Position numbers and translations under genes: made by a program. The notes under the pieces are model-generated. The model worked only from the letters and a program-made list of their open reading frames with translations, made no database searches and had not been told where the DNA came from. From contig NZ_LMJA01000031.1 of NCBI RefSeq assembly GCF_001428895.1, positions 680,324 to 744,323 of the forward strand: a stretch of DNA of 64,000 nt, written 5' to 3'. Shown piece after piece: positions 25,670-34,320 of this stretch; the first letter of the stretch is position 1, and each line of letters starts with the position of its first letter. Source of the DNA: Mycobacterium sp. Root265 (GTDB lineage Bacteria; Actinomycetota; Actinomycetes; Mycobacteriales; Mycobacteriaceae).

Positions 25670-27298
25670 ATGGCGATCACCGTGCGCAGCGTCTTGTCGA
25701 TGCCGCTGATCGCCGCCGCCGATCCCGAAGTACTCACCGGCGAAGATCACCTCGATCGTCCTGTCCGCTGGGTCCACCCAGCCGAGGTCGCCGACATCGC
25801 ACACCTTCTTAGTGGTGGGGAGCTAGTCCTGATCACCGGCATCGTCTTGTCCGACGATGCCGGCGCTATGCGCGACTACGCGCAATCCCTCTCCGATGCT
25901 CGCGTAGTCGGGCTCATCGTCGAGCTCGGTCGACGGTGGTCGACGGTGCCGACCTCACTGATCACGGCCTTCCGGTCGGCGAATCTCGCACTCATCGCAT
26001 TGCATAAGATCGTCCGATTCGCGGGTGTGGTGGAGGAGGTTGGCGGACGGATACTCGCTTCCCAAATCGAGGACCTGCGCGCCAGTGAGCATATTCACGA
26101 AACGTTCACCCGCCTCGACGTCGATGCGGCCGGAGCCGACGACATCCTCGCCGCCGTGGTCGAGATTGCGCACATGCCAGTCGTGTTGGAATCCTCGCGA
26201 CACCAGGTAATCCGGTACAACCTCGCTGGTCGTGACCCCAAGGATGTCTTGGCAGAATGGCCGCGCCGCTCCCGCAGCGTGCACACGTCGAACCGCACCA
26301 GCTACGACCGCGCGACAGGACGATTAACAACTGTCGTTGGATCCCAAGGTGACGACTGGGGGCGATTGACCATGCTGACCGACAACCCGCCGACCCGCCG
26401 CGACCATGTGCTGGTAGCACGTGCCGCCGCTGCGTTGTCGCTGCACCAGATGCGATCCCGCGCCCGCGACAGCATCGAGCGCAGTGCCCACACCGCCTTG
26501 ATCGGCGAACTGCGGACCGCCAGAATGAACCCAGAGTTGGTAATTCGTTGCGAGAACGCCAATTTCCCCGCACGGCTCCGCACGTTCTTTGCGATCGCGG
26601 TTCGGCAGCGCCTAGCCAGTCCGGGGAGACGGCAGTGGGCGCTCACCGACCTCGCCTCCAGCATCGCGACGACGGCGCGCTATCTCGGACTCTCTATTCT
26701 TGTGGGTGTCGACACCGACCATGTCATCGCACTCGTCGGATTCCCGCTGAGCACACCGGCCGACGCGGTGATGACCCGACTAGTGCACGAACTCGACAAA
26801 TCACTCAGCACCGACATAGCGCGCGGCGAAGTGGTCGACCGCCTCGATGACACCTACCGCACTCTCATCGAGGCGCGGAACATCCTCGCAGTCTCCGAGT
26901 CCGGCGAGGGGCGCCCGTGGATCACCCCAGCGGACGTCCACCTCCGGGGGCTGATTCACCTACTCCGGGACGACGAACGTCTACGACTCTTCTCCCGTCG
27001 CGAACTGAGCCCGCTGCTCACACACGATGCGCAGCACGGGACTTCGCTATTGCCCGTACTAAAGGGATTTCTGAACACCCCTGGCCCGAAAGCCGCCGCG
27101 GCGAAGAAACTACTGCTGTCTCGGCCGGTTCTCTATGAACGACTGGCCAAGATCGAATCAATCCTTGGCGTGGATTTGGATGATCCCCATATCCGGACCT
27201 CGCTACACGTCGCTGTGTTGGCCCAGGAACTTTTCGACGGGGACACCCCGCCGGAATGTCGGAATGCGCAGGCAGATCCGACGAACTGTCGATTCTGA
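25670..27298 (+). CDS. PucR-family transcriptional regulator
   Basis: A 542-residue PucR/CdaR-type regulator. The N-terminal PucR domain (residues 1 to about 130) includes WVHPAEVADIAHLLSGGELVLITG; a middle GGDEF-like domain follows; the C-terminal HTH_30 shows LLPVLKGFLNTPGPKAAAAKKLLLSRPVLYERLAKIESILGVDLDDP (read in part). Such proteins activate purine, amine or amino-acid catabolism. It is divergent from the PuuD operon and just upstream of the permease, so it is probably the local activator. Confidence 0.87.
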   Translation: MAITVRSVLSMPLIAAADPEVLTGEDHLDRPVRWVHPAEVADIAHLLSGGELVLITGIVLSDDAGAMRDYAQSLSDARVVGLIVELGRRWSTVPTSLITAFRSANLALIALHKIVRFAGVVEEVGGRILASQIEDLRASEHIHETFTRLDVDAAGADDILAAVVEIAHMPVVLESSRHQVIRYNLAGRDPKDVLAEWPRRSRSVHTSNRTSYDRATGRLTTVVGSQGDDWGRLTMLTDNPPTRRDHVLVARAAAALSLHQMRSRARDSIERSAHTALIGELRTARMNPELVIRCENANFPARLRTFFAIAVRQRLASPGRRQWALTDLASSIATTARYLGLSILVGVDTDHVIALVGFPLSTPADAVMTRLVHELDKSLSTDIARGEVVDRLDDTYRTLIEARNILAVSESGEGRPWITPADVHLRGLIHLLRDDERLRLFSRRELSPLLTHDAQHGTSLLPVLKGFLNTPGPKAAAAKKLLLSRPVLYERLAKIESILGVDLDDPHIRTSLHVAVLAQELFDGDTPPECRNAQADPTNCRF

Positions 27299-27371
27299 AA
27301 TGACCCACATCACATGACACTTGTCCGCTAGTGATCCCATCGGGTCGCACTGTCCGTCAGGAGAAACCACT

Positions 27372-28790
27372 ATGTCAGAACTGATCCAGGATCAGCCCGA
27401 ACATCCCCGGCTGCACGGCAACCTTGGCACCGCAGCAATCGTGCTGATGGTTGTCGCAGCGGCAGCACCACTCACTTCCCTCGGCGCCAATGTCCCGTTG
27501 ATGATCGCGCTCGGACAGGGCGTTGGTGCACCCGTGGGCTTCTTGGTGGCCGGCGCGGTATTCATCTTGTTTGCAGCGGGATTCGTGGCGATGACCCAGT
27601 ACGTGAACAAGGCCGGAGCGTTCTACGCCTACGTTGAGCGCGGCCTGGGGCGGCGAGCTGGAATTGGTTCCGCGTTGGTCGCCTACGCGGCATACATGGC
27701 GACCATGCTCGGCGTCTACGGCTTTCTCGGTGCGGTGTTGTCCACTCTGATCAATGATTTCGGCGGCCCCTCGCTGCCCTGGTGGGTGTTGTCCTTCGTG
27801 GTGATGGGGATCTGCGGACTGCTGGGTTACCGGCACATCGAGTTGAGCGCCAAAGTGCTCGGCATCTTCCTGATCTCCGAGATTGCCATCGTCGTGATCC
27901 TGGACGCCGTCATTTTCGTGCGCGGCGGCACCGAGGGGGTCACCTTCGACTCATTCACCGCCGCCGGCATCGGCAGCGGTTTCGGCGTGGCAGTGCTGTT
28001 CGCGCTGTTCGGATTTGTCGGCGTCGAGGCCACCGCCATTTTCCGCGATGAGGCCAAGGATCCGCAACGGACCATCAAGCGGGCCACCTACTGGGCCGTC
28101 GGCATCATCGCAGTGTTCTACGCCGTGTCCAGTTGGGCGCTGATCGAGGGCAACGGCGGATCCGCCGCCGTGGCGGTCGCCACCGACGATCCGGACAATT
28201 TCACGATCAACACGGCCGGCGCGTTCCTGGGCATGGTGGGCAAGGACATCACCCAGGTGCTGCTCGTCGTCAGTTTGTTCGCCGCCGCGCTGTCGTTCCA
28301 CAACATCTCGGCCCGCTACAAGTTCGTCCTCGCACAACAGGGCGTCTTCGCAAGGTCATGGGGGGTGGCCCATCCCAAGCATCAGGCACCGTCGCGGGCC
28401 TCCCTCGTCGTCTCGATCTTTTCCGCTGCAGTCATCGGCACCTTCGCTGTCCTCCAACTCGATCCGTTGCTTGAGATCTTCGGCCCGATGGGGGGAATCG
28501 GCATCACGGGCCTCGCTGGCCTGTGGCTGCTCACCTCACTCGCAGTCACGGTGTTCTTTGCACGCCAGGGTGGCATTAGTGGAACGACGTTGATCGCGGG
28601 TATGGCAGTTGTTGCGCTCAGCGCGAGCCTGATTCTCATCCTGGTGAACCTGCCGGTGATCGTCGGCGGCACCGTCCTCCTGGCCGGCCTGATGGGCGCG
28701 GTGCCGCTGATGTTCTTCATCGTCGGTGTGCTTGTAAGCACCCCACGCGCCGCAACATCGCTCGATTATGCAGACGCACTCGACAGTTAA
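27372..28790 (+). CDS. APC-family amino acid/polyamine permease
   Basis: A 472-residue permease with about 12 hydrophobic segments. The first carries the APC signature (LGTAAIVLMVVAAAAPLTSLGANVPLMIALGQGVG); the FGFVGVEATAIFRDEAKDPQRTIKRATYW loop between helices 6 and 7 is also typical. The ATG at 27372 follows AGGAGAAACC. It most likely imports the amine or amino acid that the cluster degrades. A strong terminator hairpin follows the stop by 19 bp. Confidence 0.88.
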   Translation: MSELIQDQPEHPRLHGNLGTAAIVLMVVAAAAPLTSLGANVPLMIALGQGVGAPVGFLVAGAVFILFAAGFVAMTQYVNKAGAFYAYVERGLGRRAGIGSALVAYAAYMATMLGVYGFLGAVLSTLINDFGGPSLPWWVLSFVVMGICGLLGYRHIELSAKVLGIFLISEIAIVVILDAVIFVRGGTEGVTFDSFTAAGIGSGFGVAVLFALFGFVGVEATAIFRDEAKDPQRTIKRATYWAVGIIAVFYAVSSWALIEGNGGSAAVAVATDDPDNFTINTAGAFLGMVGKDITQVLLVVSLFAAALSFHNISARYKFVLAQQGVFARSWGVAHPKHQAPSRASLVVSIFSAAVIGTFAVLQLDPLLEIFGPMGGIGITGLAGLWLLTSLAVTVFFARQGGISGTTLIAGMAVVALSASLILILVNLPVIVGGTVLLAGLMGAVPLMFFIVGVLVSTPRAATSLDYADALDS

Positions 28791-28809
28791 GGCTCCCTGG
28801 CAGCGACGC

Positions 28810-28842
28810 GGGCGGTCGGCATCTGTGCGATGCCGACCGCCC
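28810..28842. terminator. Strong bidirectional hairpin terminator
   Basis: GGGCGGTCGGCAT at 28810-28822 pairs with ATGCCGACCGCCC at 28830-28842: a perfect 13-bp stem with a 7-nt loop. It lies between the convergent permease and GNAT-AAA+ genes. The lack of a T-run is normal for mycobacterial terminators. Confidence 0.85.
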
Positions 28843-28865
28843 GTGAGTCGAAAGCTCCTGAGAAG

Positions 28866-30128
28866 TCAGGTCCGCGCGTACTCCTCAATGTCAGTGCTGA
28901 ACCGCAGCACCTGTTCTGCGCTGAGCGTCGGTCGCGTGCCCCGCACAACGGTCAGGTAGTCCGTGGTGTCGCTATGACAACGCGTTCCGCAGTCCACGCT
29001 GCGCTCAAAGGTCGCTTGCGCGACCGCGCGGGCCACATGGGCGACGTCCGCCGGGGTGTAGTACGGAGTGGCGTCAACCAGAGTACTGATATCGACGTTT
29101 GGATCTTTGACGTAGCGTCGCCACAGCTCGCCGCGGGCGTCGGCGTCAGGTGGCCCGATAGGCAGAACGTAATCGAACCGACCGTGGCGTAGAAACGCGG
29201 AGTCCAGCTCTCGCACGGAGTTTGTGGCACACACCAGCAGTCGGCCGGGGCGATCACGAAATTGAACCAGCCTCTTGAGTAGCTCGTTGACCACTGCAGT
29301 GGCCGCTAGCGACCCTGGTTCACGCTGCGAAGCAATTTCTTCCACCTCGTCGATGAAAGCAACAACATTATCGAGTTCGTTCAACGAGTCGAACGCGTCG
29401 CCCAAAGCTGCCGCCAGCCCGCCCTCACCGCTGGCCAGGCGCGCCGGAAACAGCTCGACGAAAGGCCAGCCGAGCCTGCTGGCGATGGCCCGCACAAAGG
29501 TGGTCTTGCCCGTGCCCGGCGGTCCAAACAGGACGATGGCGTGAGGGGGTGTGACATCGTGTTCAGCGGCCTGCTCTGGCAGTGAGAGGGGAAGAACGAT
29601 CCGCCGGTCTATCAGCCGCTTCTCACCAGCCATACCGGCGATCTGCTGCCACAAGCCGGCCGGGGGGACCACTCCGCCCAACCTGGACAGAATGGCAGCC
29701 GAGCGCGGCGAAATCTGTTCATGCTTTTCGAAGTACGCGATGCCTGCGCGCTGAACGAAACCTGAGTTGACAAACGCCTGGGTGCCTGTCTCGCCGGCCG
29801 GAAGCAACGCCGAGATTCTCCGCACGCCGTGTCCAAGCAACCGGTGTTCCAACGCACTCAAGAGCTCGCTACCGAGTCCCTGGCCACGCCATTGGGGGGC
29901 CAGGGACAGTCGTACGACCCAGGCGTGATCGATCTCCACCCGACTGACGGCCACGCCGATGACCTCCCCAGCTGACACCGCCACGACTGCCGGGTGGCGC
30001 GACTGCAGGCTCGCCACAAGATCAGAGGCCTCGAACAACGGTCTCTCATCTGTCATGGTGGAGTCGGCATCGAGCTTGATCGCCGATTCCAAGTCCTCCG
30101 GAGCGAATTCACGCAGGTGCCAGGTCAC
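28866..30128 (-). CDS. GNAT acetyltransferase-AAA+ ATPase fusion protein
   Basis: A 420-residue two-domain protein. Residues 1-140 are a GNAT N-acetyltransferase with the acetyl-CoA loop PQWRGQGLGSE (79-86). Residues 150-420 are an AAA+ ATPase: Walker A GPPGTGKT (202-209), Walker B VVAFIDE (255-261), sensor-1 Asn303, Arg fingers R314/R317 (RHGRFD) and a helical lid. It is co-directional with and 45 bp after the alcohol dehydrogenase, in the glutamine-synthetase operon. I know of no characterised enzyme with this layout; a role in acetylating and remodelling or activating an enzyme of the cluster is a guess. No frame disruption joins the two halves, so the fusion is real. Confidence 0.82.
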   Translation of the reverse strand: MTWHLREFAPEDLESAIKLDADSTMTDERPLFEASDLVASLQSRHPAVVAVSAGEVIGVAVSRVEIDHAWVVRLSLAPQWRGQGLGSELLSALEHRLLGHGVRRISALLPAGETGTQAFVNSGFVQRAGIAYFEKHEQISPRSAAILSRLGGVVPPAGLWQQIAGMAGEKRLIDRRIVLPLSLPEQAAEHDVTPPHAIVLFGPPGTGKTTFVRAIASRLGWPFVELFPARLASGEGGLAAALGDAFDSLNELDNVVAFIDEVEEIASQREPGSLAATAVVNELLKRLVQFRDRPGRLLVCATNSVRELDSAFLRHGRFDYVLPIGPPDADARGELWRRYVKDPNVDISTLVDATPYYTPADVAHVARAVAQATFERSVDCGTRCHSDTTDYLTVVRGTRPTLSAEQVLRFSTDIEEYART

Positions 30129-30173
30129 TGCTGCGGCCCGCCCGATCCCGCCACCCGGGCCCTGCAGCTAGTC

Positions 30174-31250
30174 TCAAAAAACAATGAGGTCTCGCAGCGC
30201 CCGGCCCTTCTCCATGGCAAGAAAGGCGTCATTGATCCCATCCAAGGTGATACGCGAGCTGACCATCTCCTCCAAAAGCAGCCGTCCATCGAGAAACATT
30301 TCGACGTACTTCGGCATGGCGAGCCGGAAGTTCTGCGACCCCATGTACGAACCCTGAATCCGTCTGTCATCGAGGAGGAGCCGCCCCTGCACCGGGAATG
30401 TCTTCCCCGCCGGCATCAAACCCACAATGGTCGCGGACCCGCCGACGTCCAAACACTCCAGTGCAGTGGTAGCGGTGGCAGGCGAACCGACCGCTTCAAA
30501 GCTGTGGTCGACACCGCCGTCGGTGAGATCGCGGATGGCGGCGGCGACGTCGCCGCAGGCACCGTCCACCACGTCAGTCGCGCCTACAACGATTGCTGTG
30601 TCAAGTTTGTCTGTATTGAGATCCACAGCGATGATGCGTGATGCACCAGACAAACGTGCGCCTTGGATGGCGCTCAAACCGATTCCACCGCAGCCGATCA
30701 CGGCTACAGTCTCGCCTGGACGAACTTGACCTCTGTTCAGCACAGCTCCTAGGCCCGTCGTCACCCCGCAACCGATCAGTGCCGCCAGGTCCAACGGCAT
30801 CTCCTTCGATACGCGGACGGCCGCCGATTCGTGAACAAGGAGCTGCTCGGCGAAGCTCGACACGTTCAGGAACTGGAACACCTCCTCACCATGCTGGCTG
30901 AGCCGGCTCGGGCTGGCCGGCCGCACACTGTGCGCGCCGCTGCACAGATAAGGGCGGCCGGCCAAGCAACGCTGGCACATTCCGCAGGACGCGGCCAGAC
31001 AGGTGATGACGTGATCGCCCGGGCTGAAATTCCTGACGTCCTGCCCGACTTCAACGACGACGCCGGCGGACTCGTGGCCCAGCACTGTTGGGCGCGGAAT
31101 GTCAAAGACGCCTTTAAGGTGGTAGAGGTCGCTGTGACACAAGCCTGCGGCAGCGGTGTCGATCAGGATCTCCTGTGGCCCTACCCGGTCTACGTCCACC
31201 TCTTCGACCTCCAGGAGGTCGGTGCCGCCGCGCAGAATGGCTGCTTTCAT
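30174..31250 (-). CDS. Zinc-dependent alcohol dehydrogenase (MDR superfamily)
   Basis: A 358-residue medium-chain zinc alcohol dehydrogenase. Catalytic Zn ligands are in GLCHSDLYHLKGVF and HESAGVVVE; the structural zinc site is CGMCQRCLAGRPYLC; the NAD fold has VIGCGGIGLSAIQGARLSGA. The ATG at 31250 follows GGGAGAAC. In a gamma-glutamylation route it could oxidise a gamma-glutamyl-amino alcohol, such as gamma-glutamyl-ethanolamide, to the aldehyde used by the aldehyde dehydrogenase. It is between the glutamine-synthetase-like gene and the GNAT-AAA+ gene on the same strand. The oxidised alcohol is inferred, not shown. Confidence 0.9.
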   Translation of the reverse strand: MKAAILRGGTDLLEVEEVDVDRVGPQEILIDTAAAGLCHSDLYHLKGVFDIPRPTVLGHESAGVVVEVGQDVRNFSPGDHVITCLAASCGMCQRCLAGRPYLCSGAHSVRPASPSRLSQHGEEVFQFLNVSSFAEQLLVHESAAVRVSKEMPLDLAALIGCGVTTGLGAVLNRGQVRPGETVAVIGCGGIGLSAIQGARLSGASRIIAVDLNTDKLDTAIVVGATDVVDGACGDVAAAIRDLTDGGVDHSFEAVGSPATATTALECLDVGGSATIVGLMPAGKTFPVQGRLLLDDRRIQGSYMGSQNFRLAMPKYVEMFLDGRLLLEEMVSSRITLDGINDAFLAMEKGRALRDLIVF

Positions 31251-31305
31251 GGTGTTCTCCCTATACCGACGTCGATAGTGTTATCCCTTTGGCGGAGAAT
31301 GCGAC

Positions 31306-32661
31306 TCATCCTCGCTCGAACCCGCGCGCTCGGTCCCAGTCGGTCACTGCGGACTCGTGCGCTTCCACCTGTTTCGCGGCGGCGTTACCGTAGTGGTGCA
31401 CTACTTCCGGTCCGAACGCCTTAGCAGCGGCTTCACTGCTCTGCCAAAGCTGGGCGGCTTCCCGGAGCGAACCGGGCATGCGGCTGCCCCTGGTGTCGTA
31501 GGCGTTACCGGAGACTTCCGGCTCCAGTACGAGTTCGTTCTCGATCCCGTGCAGCCCTCCGGCGATGGTGGCTGCCACCGCCAGGTAGGGGTTGACGTCT
31601 GCGCCAGGTGTGCGGTTCTCCAGCCTCAGACTGCGTCCTTCTCCGAGCACTCTCATCGCGCAGGTGCGGTTGTCGCGCCCCCAGGTGAGTGCGGTCGGTG
31701 CGAATGAACCGTCTCGAAATCGTTTGTAGGAGTTGATGTTGGGAGCCACAGTGATGCCGAACTCACGGGCTGTGGCGAGTTGGCCTGCCAGGAAATGTTC
31801 GAAGGTCTTCGACAGTGACGTGCCGTCCGGGCCTGCGAAGACTGGTGCCCCGTCTTCGCCGATGAGTGAGAGGTGCACGTGGCAGGAGTTTCCGGGCCCG
31901 TCGTCGAACTTGGCCATGAAGGTCAAAGACACGTCGTTGGCGATGGCTATTTCCTTGATCCCATCTTTGTAGATAGCGTGGTTGTCGCAGGTGGTCAATG
32001 CATCGGAGTACTTGAAGCCCAGTTCGAACTGACCGATGTTGCACTCGCCTTTGAGTGCCTCGACGTTCATCCCGGCGCCGCGCATGTTGCGGCGGATCTG
32101 GCGCATCAGCGGCTCCGCTTTGGACGTTCCCGAAATGGTGTAGTCGATGTTGTGGTAGCTGGCGCGCTGAAGGTCGTGGTAGTGCTTCTCGTGGGCACTT
32201 CGGTAGGTCTCGTCGAAGAGCAAGAACTCAAGTTCGGTGGCTACCAGCGCACGCCAGCCGCGGGCGTCGAGTCGGGCCAGCTGTTGGCGCAGGATCTCCC
32301 GCGGGGACTGCACGACAGGACTTCCGTCTTCCCATCGTGCGTCAGCCAACACCATCGCGGTTCCCGGCATCCAGGGCACGCGTCGCAGCGTGTCGAGATC
32401 GGGGATCAAGGTGAAGTCGTTGAGTCCCGTTGCCCATCCAGCGATCTCGAACCCGTCAACGATTTCCATCTCGATATCGCGGGTGATCAGATAGGAGCAC
32501 GCATTGACCCCCGATCCCACGATGTCGTCGAGAAAGTGTGTGACATCAAGCCGTTTACCGACAAGTCTCCCGTGCATGTCGGGCATGGCCACCACAACTG
32601 TGTCGATCGAATCCTCTGCAACCGCGTCACGCAGATCCTCGATACTTAGAAACGCATCCAT
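31306..32661 (-). CDS. Glutamine-synthetase-family gamma-glutamyl-amine ligase (PuuA / GlnA3-like)
   Basis: A 451-residue glutamine-synthetase-fold enzyme. Visible motifs: VVATEL-like metal site in WRALVATELEFLLFD, GPGNSCHVHLSL (metal and ATP), NSYKRFRDGSFAPTALTWGRDNRTCAMRV and ENRTPGADVNPYLAVAATI. It is the shorter form without a GlnA adenylylation-site region I could find. Next to a PuuD-like hydrolase, aldehyde dehydrogenases and an aminotransferase, it most likely ligates glutamate to an amine rather than to ammonia. The ATG at 32661 follows GGAAGGAA. A promoter motif is at 32815-32830. Confidence 0.88.
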   Translation of the reverse strand: MDAFLSIEDLRDAVAEDSIDTVVVAMPDMHGRLVGKRLDVTHFLDDIVGSGVNACSYLITRDIEMEIVDGFEIAGWATGLNDFTLIPDLDTLRRVPWMPGTAMVLADARWEDGSPVVQSPREILRQQLARLDARGWRALVATELEFLLFDETYRSAHEKHYHDLQRASYHNIDYTISGTSKAEPLMRQIRRNMRGAGMNVEALKGECNIGQFELGFKYSDALTTCDNHAIYKDGIKEIAIANDVSLTFMAKFDDGPGNSCHVHLSLIGEDGAPVFAGPDGTSLSKTFEHFLAGQLATAREFGITVAPNINSYKRFRDGSFAPTALTWGRDNRTCAMRVLGEGRSLRLENRTPGADVNPYLAVAATIAGGLHGIENELVLEPEVSGNAYDTRGSRMPGSLREAAQLWQSSEAAAKAFGPEVVHHYGNAAAKQVEAHESAVTDWDRARGFERG

Positions 32662-32814
32662 GTCTTGTTCCTTCCAATCGTTTTCACCCGTGGTCCCAGC
32701 AGGTGAGGTCACTCAAAGCCGACCCGAATCTGTTGCTGGTGTGCGGTCCCCCTCGGCGATCGCACGGCCGACGCCGGAGAAGCGACTCTGCCGCTGTTCC
32801 ACGTTTTGGTCACA

Positions 32815-32830
32815 CCAAATAATAGAATGT
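32815..32830. promoter_or_regulatory. CCAAATAATAGAATGT motif, second copy
   Basis: Second copy of the 16-mer seen at 25589-25604, in the 244-bp gap between the divergent glutamine-synthetase-like gene (start 32661) and the GntR gene. The minus-strand reading gives TATTAT as a -10 candidate, the plus strand gives TAGAAT facing GntR. Repetition at both divergent promoters of this cluster is the main evidence. Confidence 0.5.
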
Positions 32831-32905
32831 GACGCTGATTACCGCAAATGGTTGAGACAAATGCTGGCCGGAGGTATCATCACTGAACATGGCGAAGGGC
32901 TGCGT

Positions 32906-33631
32906 ATGACCGAACTCCGGGCACTGGCCGACGATGCGGGCAGCGTCGACGACGGATCCGGCCGCAATCCCTTCGAAGAGTCTCTGGGACAACTGGTTTC
33001 ACGGATTCGCAGCGGTGACTTGCCGATGGGTTCGCGTCTGCCACCTGAGCGCGAACTCAGCAACGAGATGCAGGTCGGCCGTAGCACACTCCGAGCCGTC
33101 ATCAGAGCGCTTCAGCAAGCGGGCTATATCGAGACCCGGCGGGGACGCACCGGCGGTAGCACAGTTATCTGGGAGCCCGACGGCGACGAACGGGGACAGC
33201 GCAGGCTCAGTGACCAGATGAAAGAACGGCTCCTGGACGCCTTGCGTTTCCGATCAGTGCTTGAACCCGGCGCCGCGGCGTTGGCCGCGGAACGCCATCT
33301 CACCGAAGCCGAACTCCAGGGACTGGACCACCGGCTCGAGGCTGCCACGTGCGGAGGTCCCGACTTCAGGCTCGCCGACTCCGAACTACATACCTACATC
33401 GCAGAGCTGAGCAACTGCCGGGCACTCGCTGATCAAGTAGCCAACATCCAGCTGATCCTAAATGAGAACCTCCTGCAGGTGGTGCCATTCTTTGGGCCGG
33501 CACTCGAGCACTCTCACGAACAACACGCTCAGATCGTCGCAGCGATACGCGCCAGCGATCGCAATCTTGCCCGGCAGCTGATGGAGACGCACGTAAACGC
33601 TACCTCGGAGTTGCTCAGCGGCTTCCTCTGA
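32906..33631 (+). CDS. GntR-family (FadR/FCD-type) transcriptional regulator
   Basis: A 241-residue FCD-type GntR regulator. The N-terminal winged helix is LVSRIRSGDLPMGSRLPPERELSNEMQVGRSTLRAVIRALQQAGYI (read in part); the C-terminal all-helical FCD domain includes RFRSVLEPGAAALAAERHL and HEQHAQIVAAIRASD. The ATG at 32906 is favoured because GAAGGGC lies ahead of it; an in-frame ATG at 32861 is possible. It is divergent from the glutamine-synthetase-like operon and probably represses it; the effector may be the amine or an intermediate. Confidence 0.82.
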   Translation: MTELRALADDAGSVDDGSGRNPFEESLGQLVSRIRSGDLPMGSRLPPERELSNEMQVGRSTLRAVIRALQQAGYIETRRGRTGGSTVIWEPDGDERGQRRLSDQMKERLLDALRFRSVLEPGAAALAAERHLTEAELQGLDHRLEAATCGGPDFRLADSELHTYIAELSNCRALADQVANIQLILNENLLQVVPFFGPALEHSHEQHAQIVAAIRASDRNLARQLMETHVNATSELLSGFL

Positions 33632-33807
33632 TCGATGCCGCTCCGAACGATTCATTGCTCGCCGGCAGTGTCTCGTGCCAGCGAGTTGCCGGGCAGCATT
33701 TGTTTCTGCTGGAAGGTTCCTGCTTTCGATTCGGATGCGCAAGCCGCCGCGCGTGGCATCTGTCGATTCTCAAATGGTGCCGAGGTTCTTTCACCGCTAT
33801 TGATCAT

Positions 33808-34036
33808 GGGGTCCGACCGGTACACCGCCGACGACGCCGAGTTGGCTCTGGCGCGGTTGCGGGAGCGGTTGGACACGTTACAAAGTGCGACGCCACTGCT
33901 GTATAGAACCCAGAACGGTGGTGACTACGAAAACTTCACGCTGAGACCAGAACTTGCCCCTGGAGAGACTGGTTTGAGCATGCACCGCGCGCAACCCGCG
34001 GCGTCACTACGCTGCACAGACAACAATTGCGCTTAA
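33808..34036 (+). CDS. Hypothetical small protein, doubtful
   Basis: A possible 75-residue frame (begins MGSDRYTADDAELALARLRE) in the 689-bp gap between the GntR and LacI genes. The first 30 residues look like a charged helix; the rest is not recognisable. I see no clear ribosome site or homologue by eye. The remaining gap to 34320 has no gene I can support. Confidence 0.25.
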
Positions 34037-34320
34037 GGCCGTCCAAGGGCGCCTCGACGCTGGCCTCACTGTGAGGGCGATCCGTTCGACGCCACTCGCG
34101 CACACGTGGTTGTCGACGACACGCGGAGGCGTCGAATACGCGACGTATGGGGCCGGGGCGGCCATCGGGTCCCGACCAGCAAAGGGATTTTGGTGGTGCC
34201 AGCCCCGCGCGCGGGCGCTCTCACAGGTCGACCGCACCCGTCCTGAGGCTACATCGGCCGGGGCTAACGGGGGCACAGCCATATCGCTATTCATACAGTC
34301 GGCCAATTACCATGTGTTTC

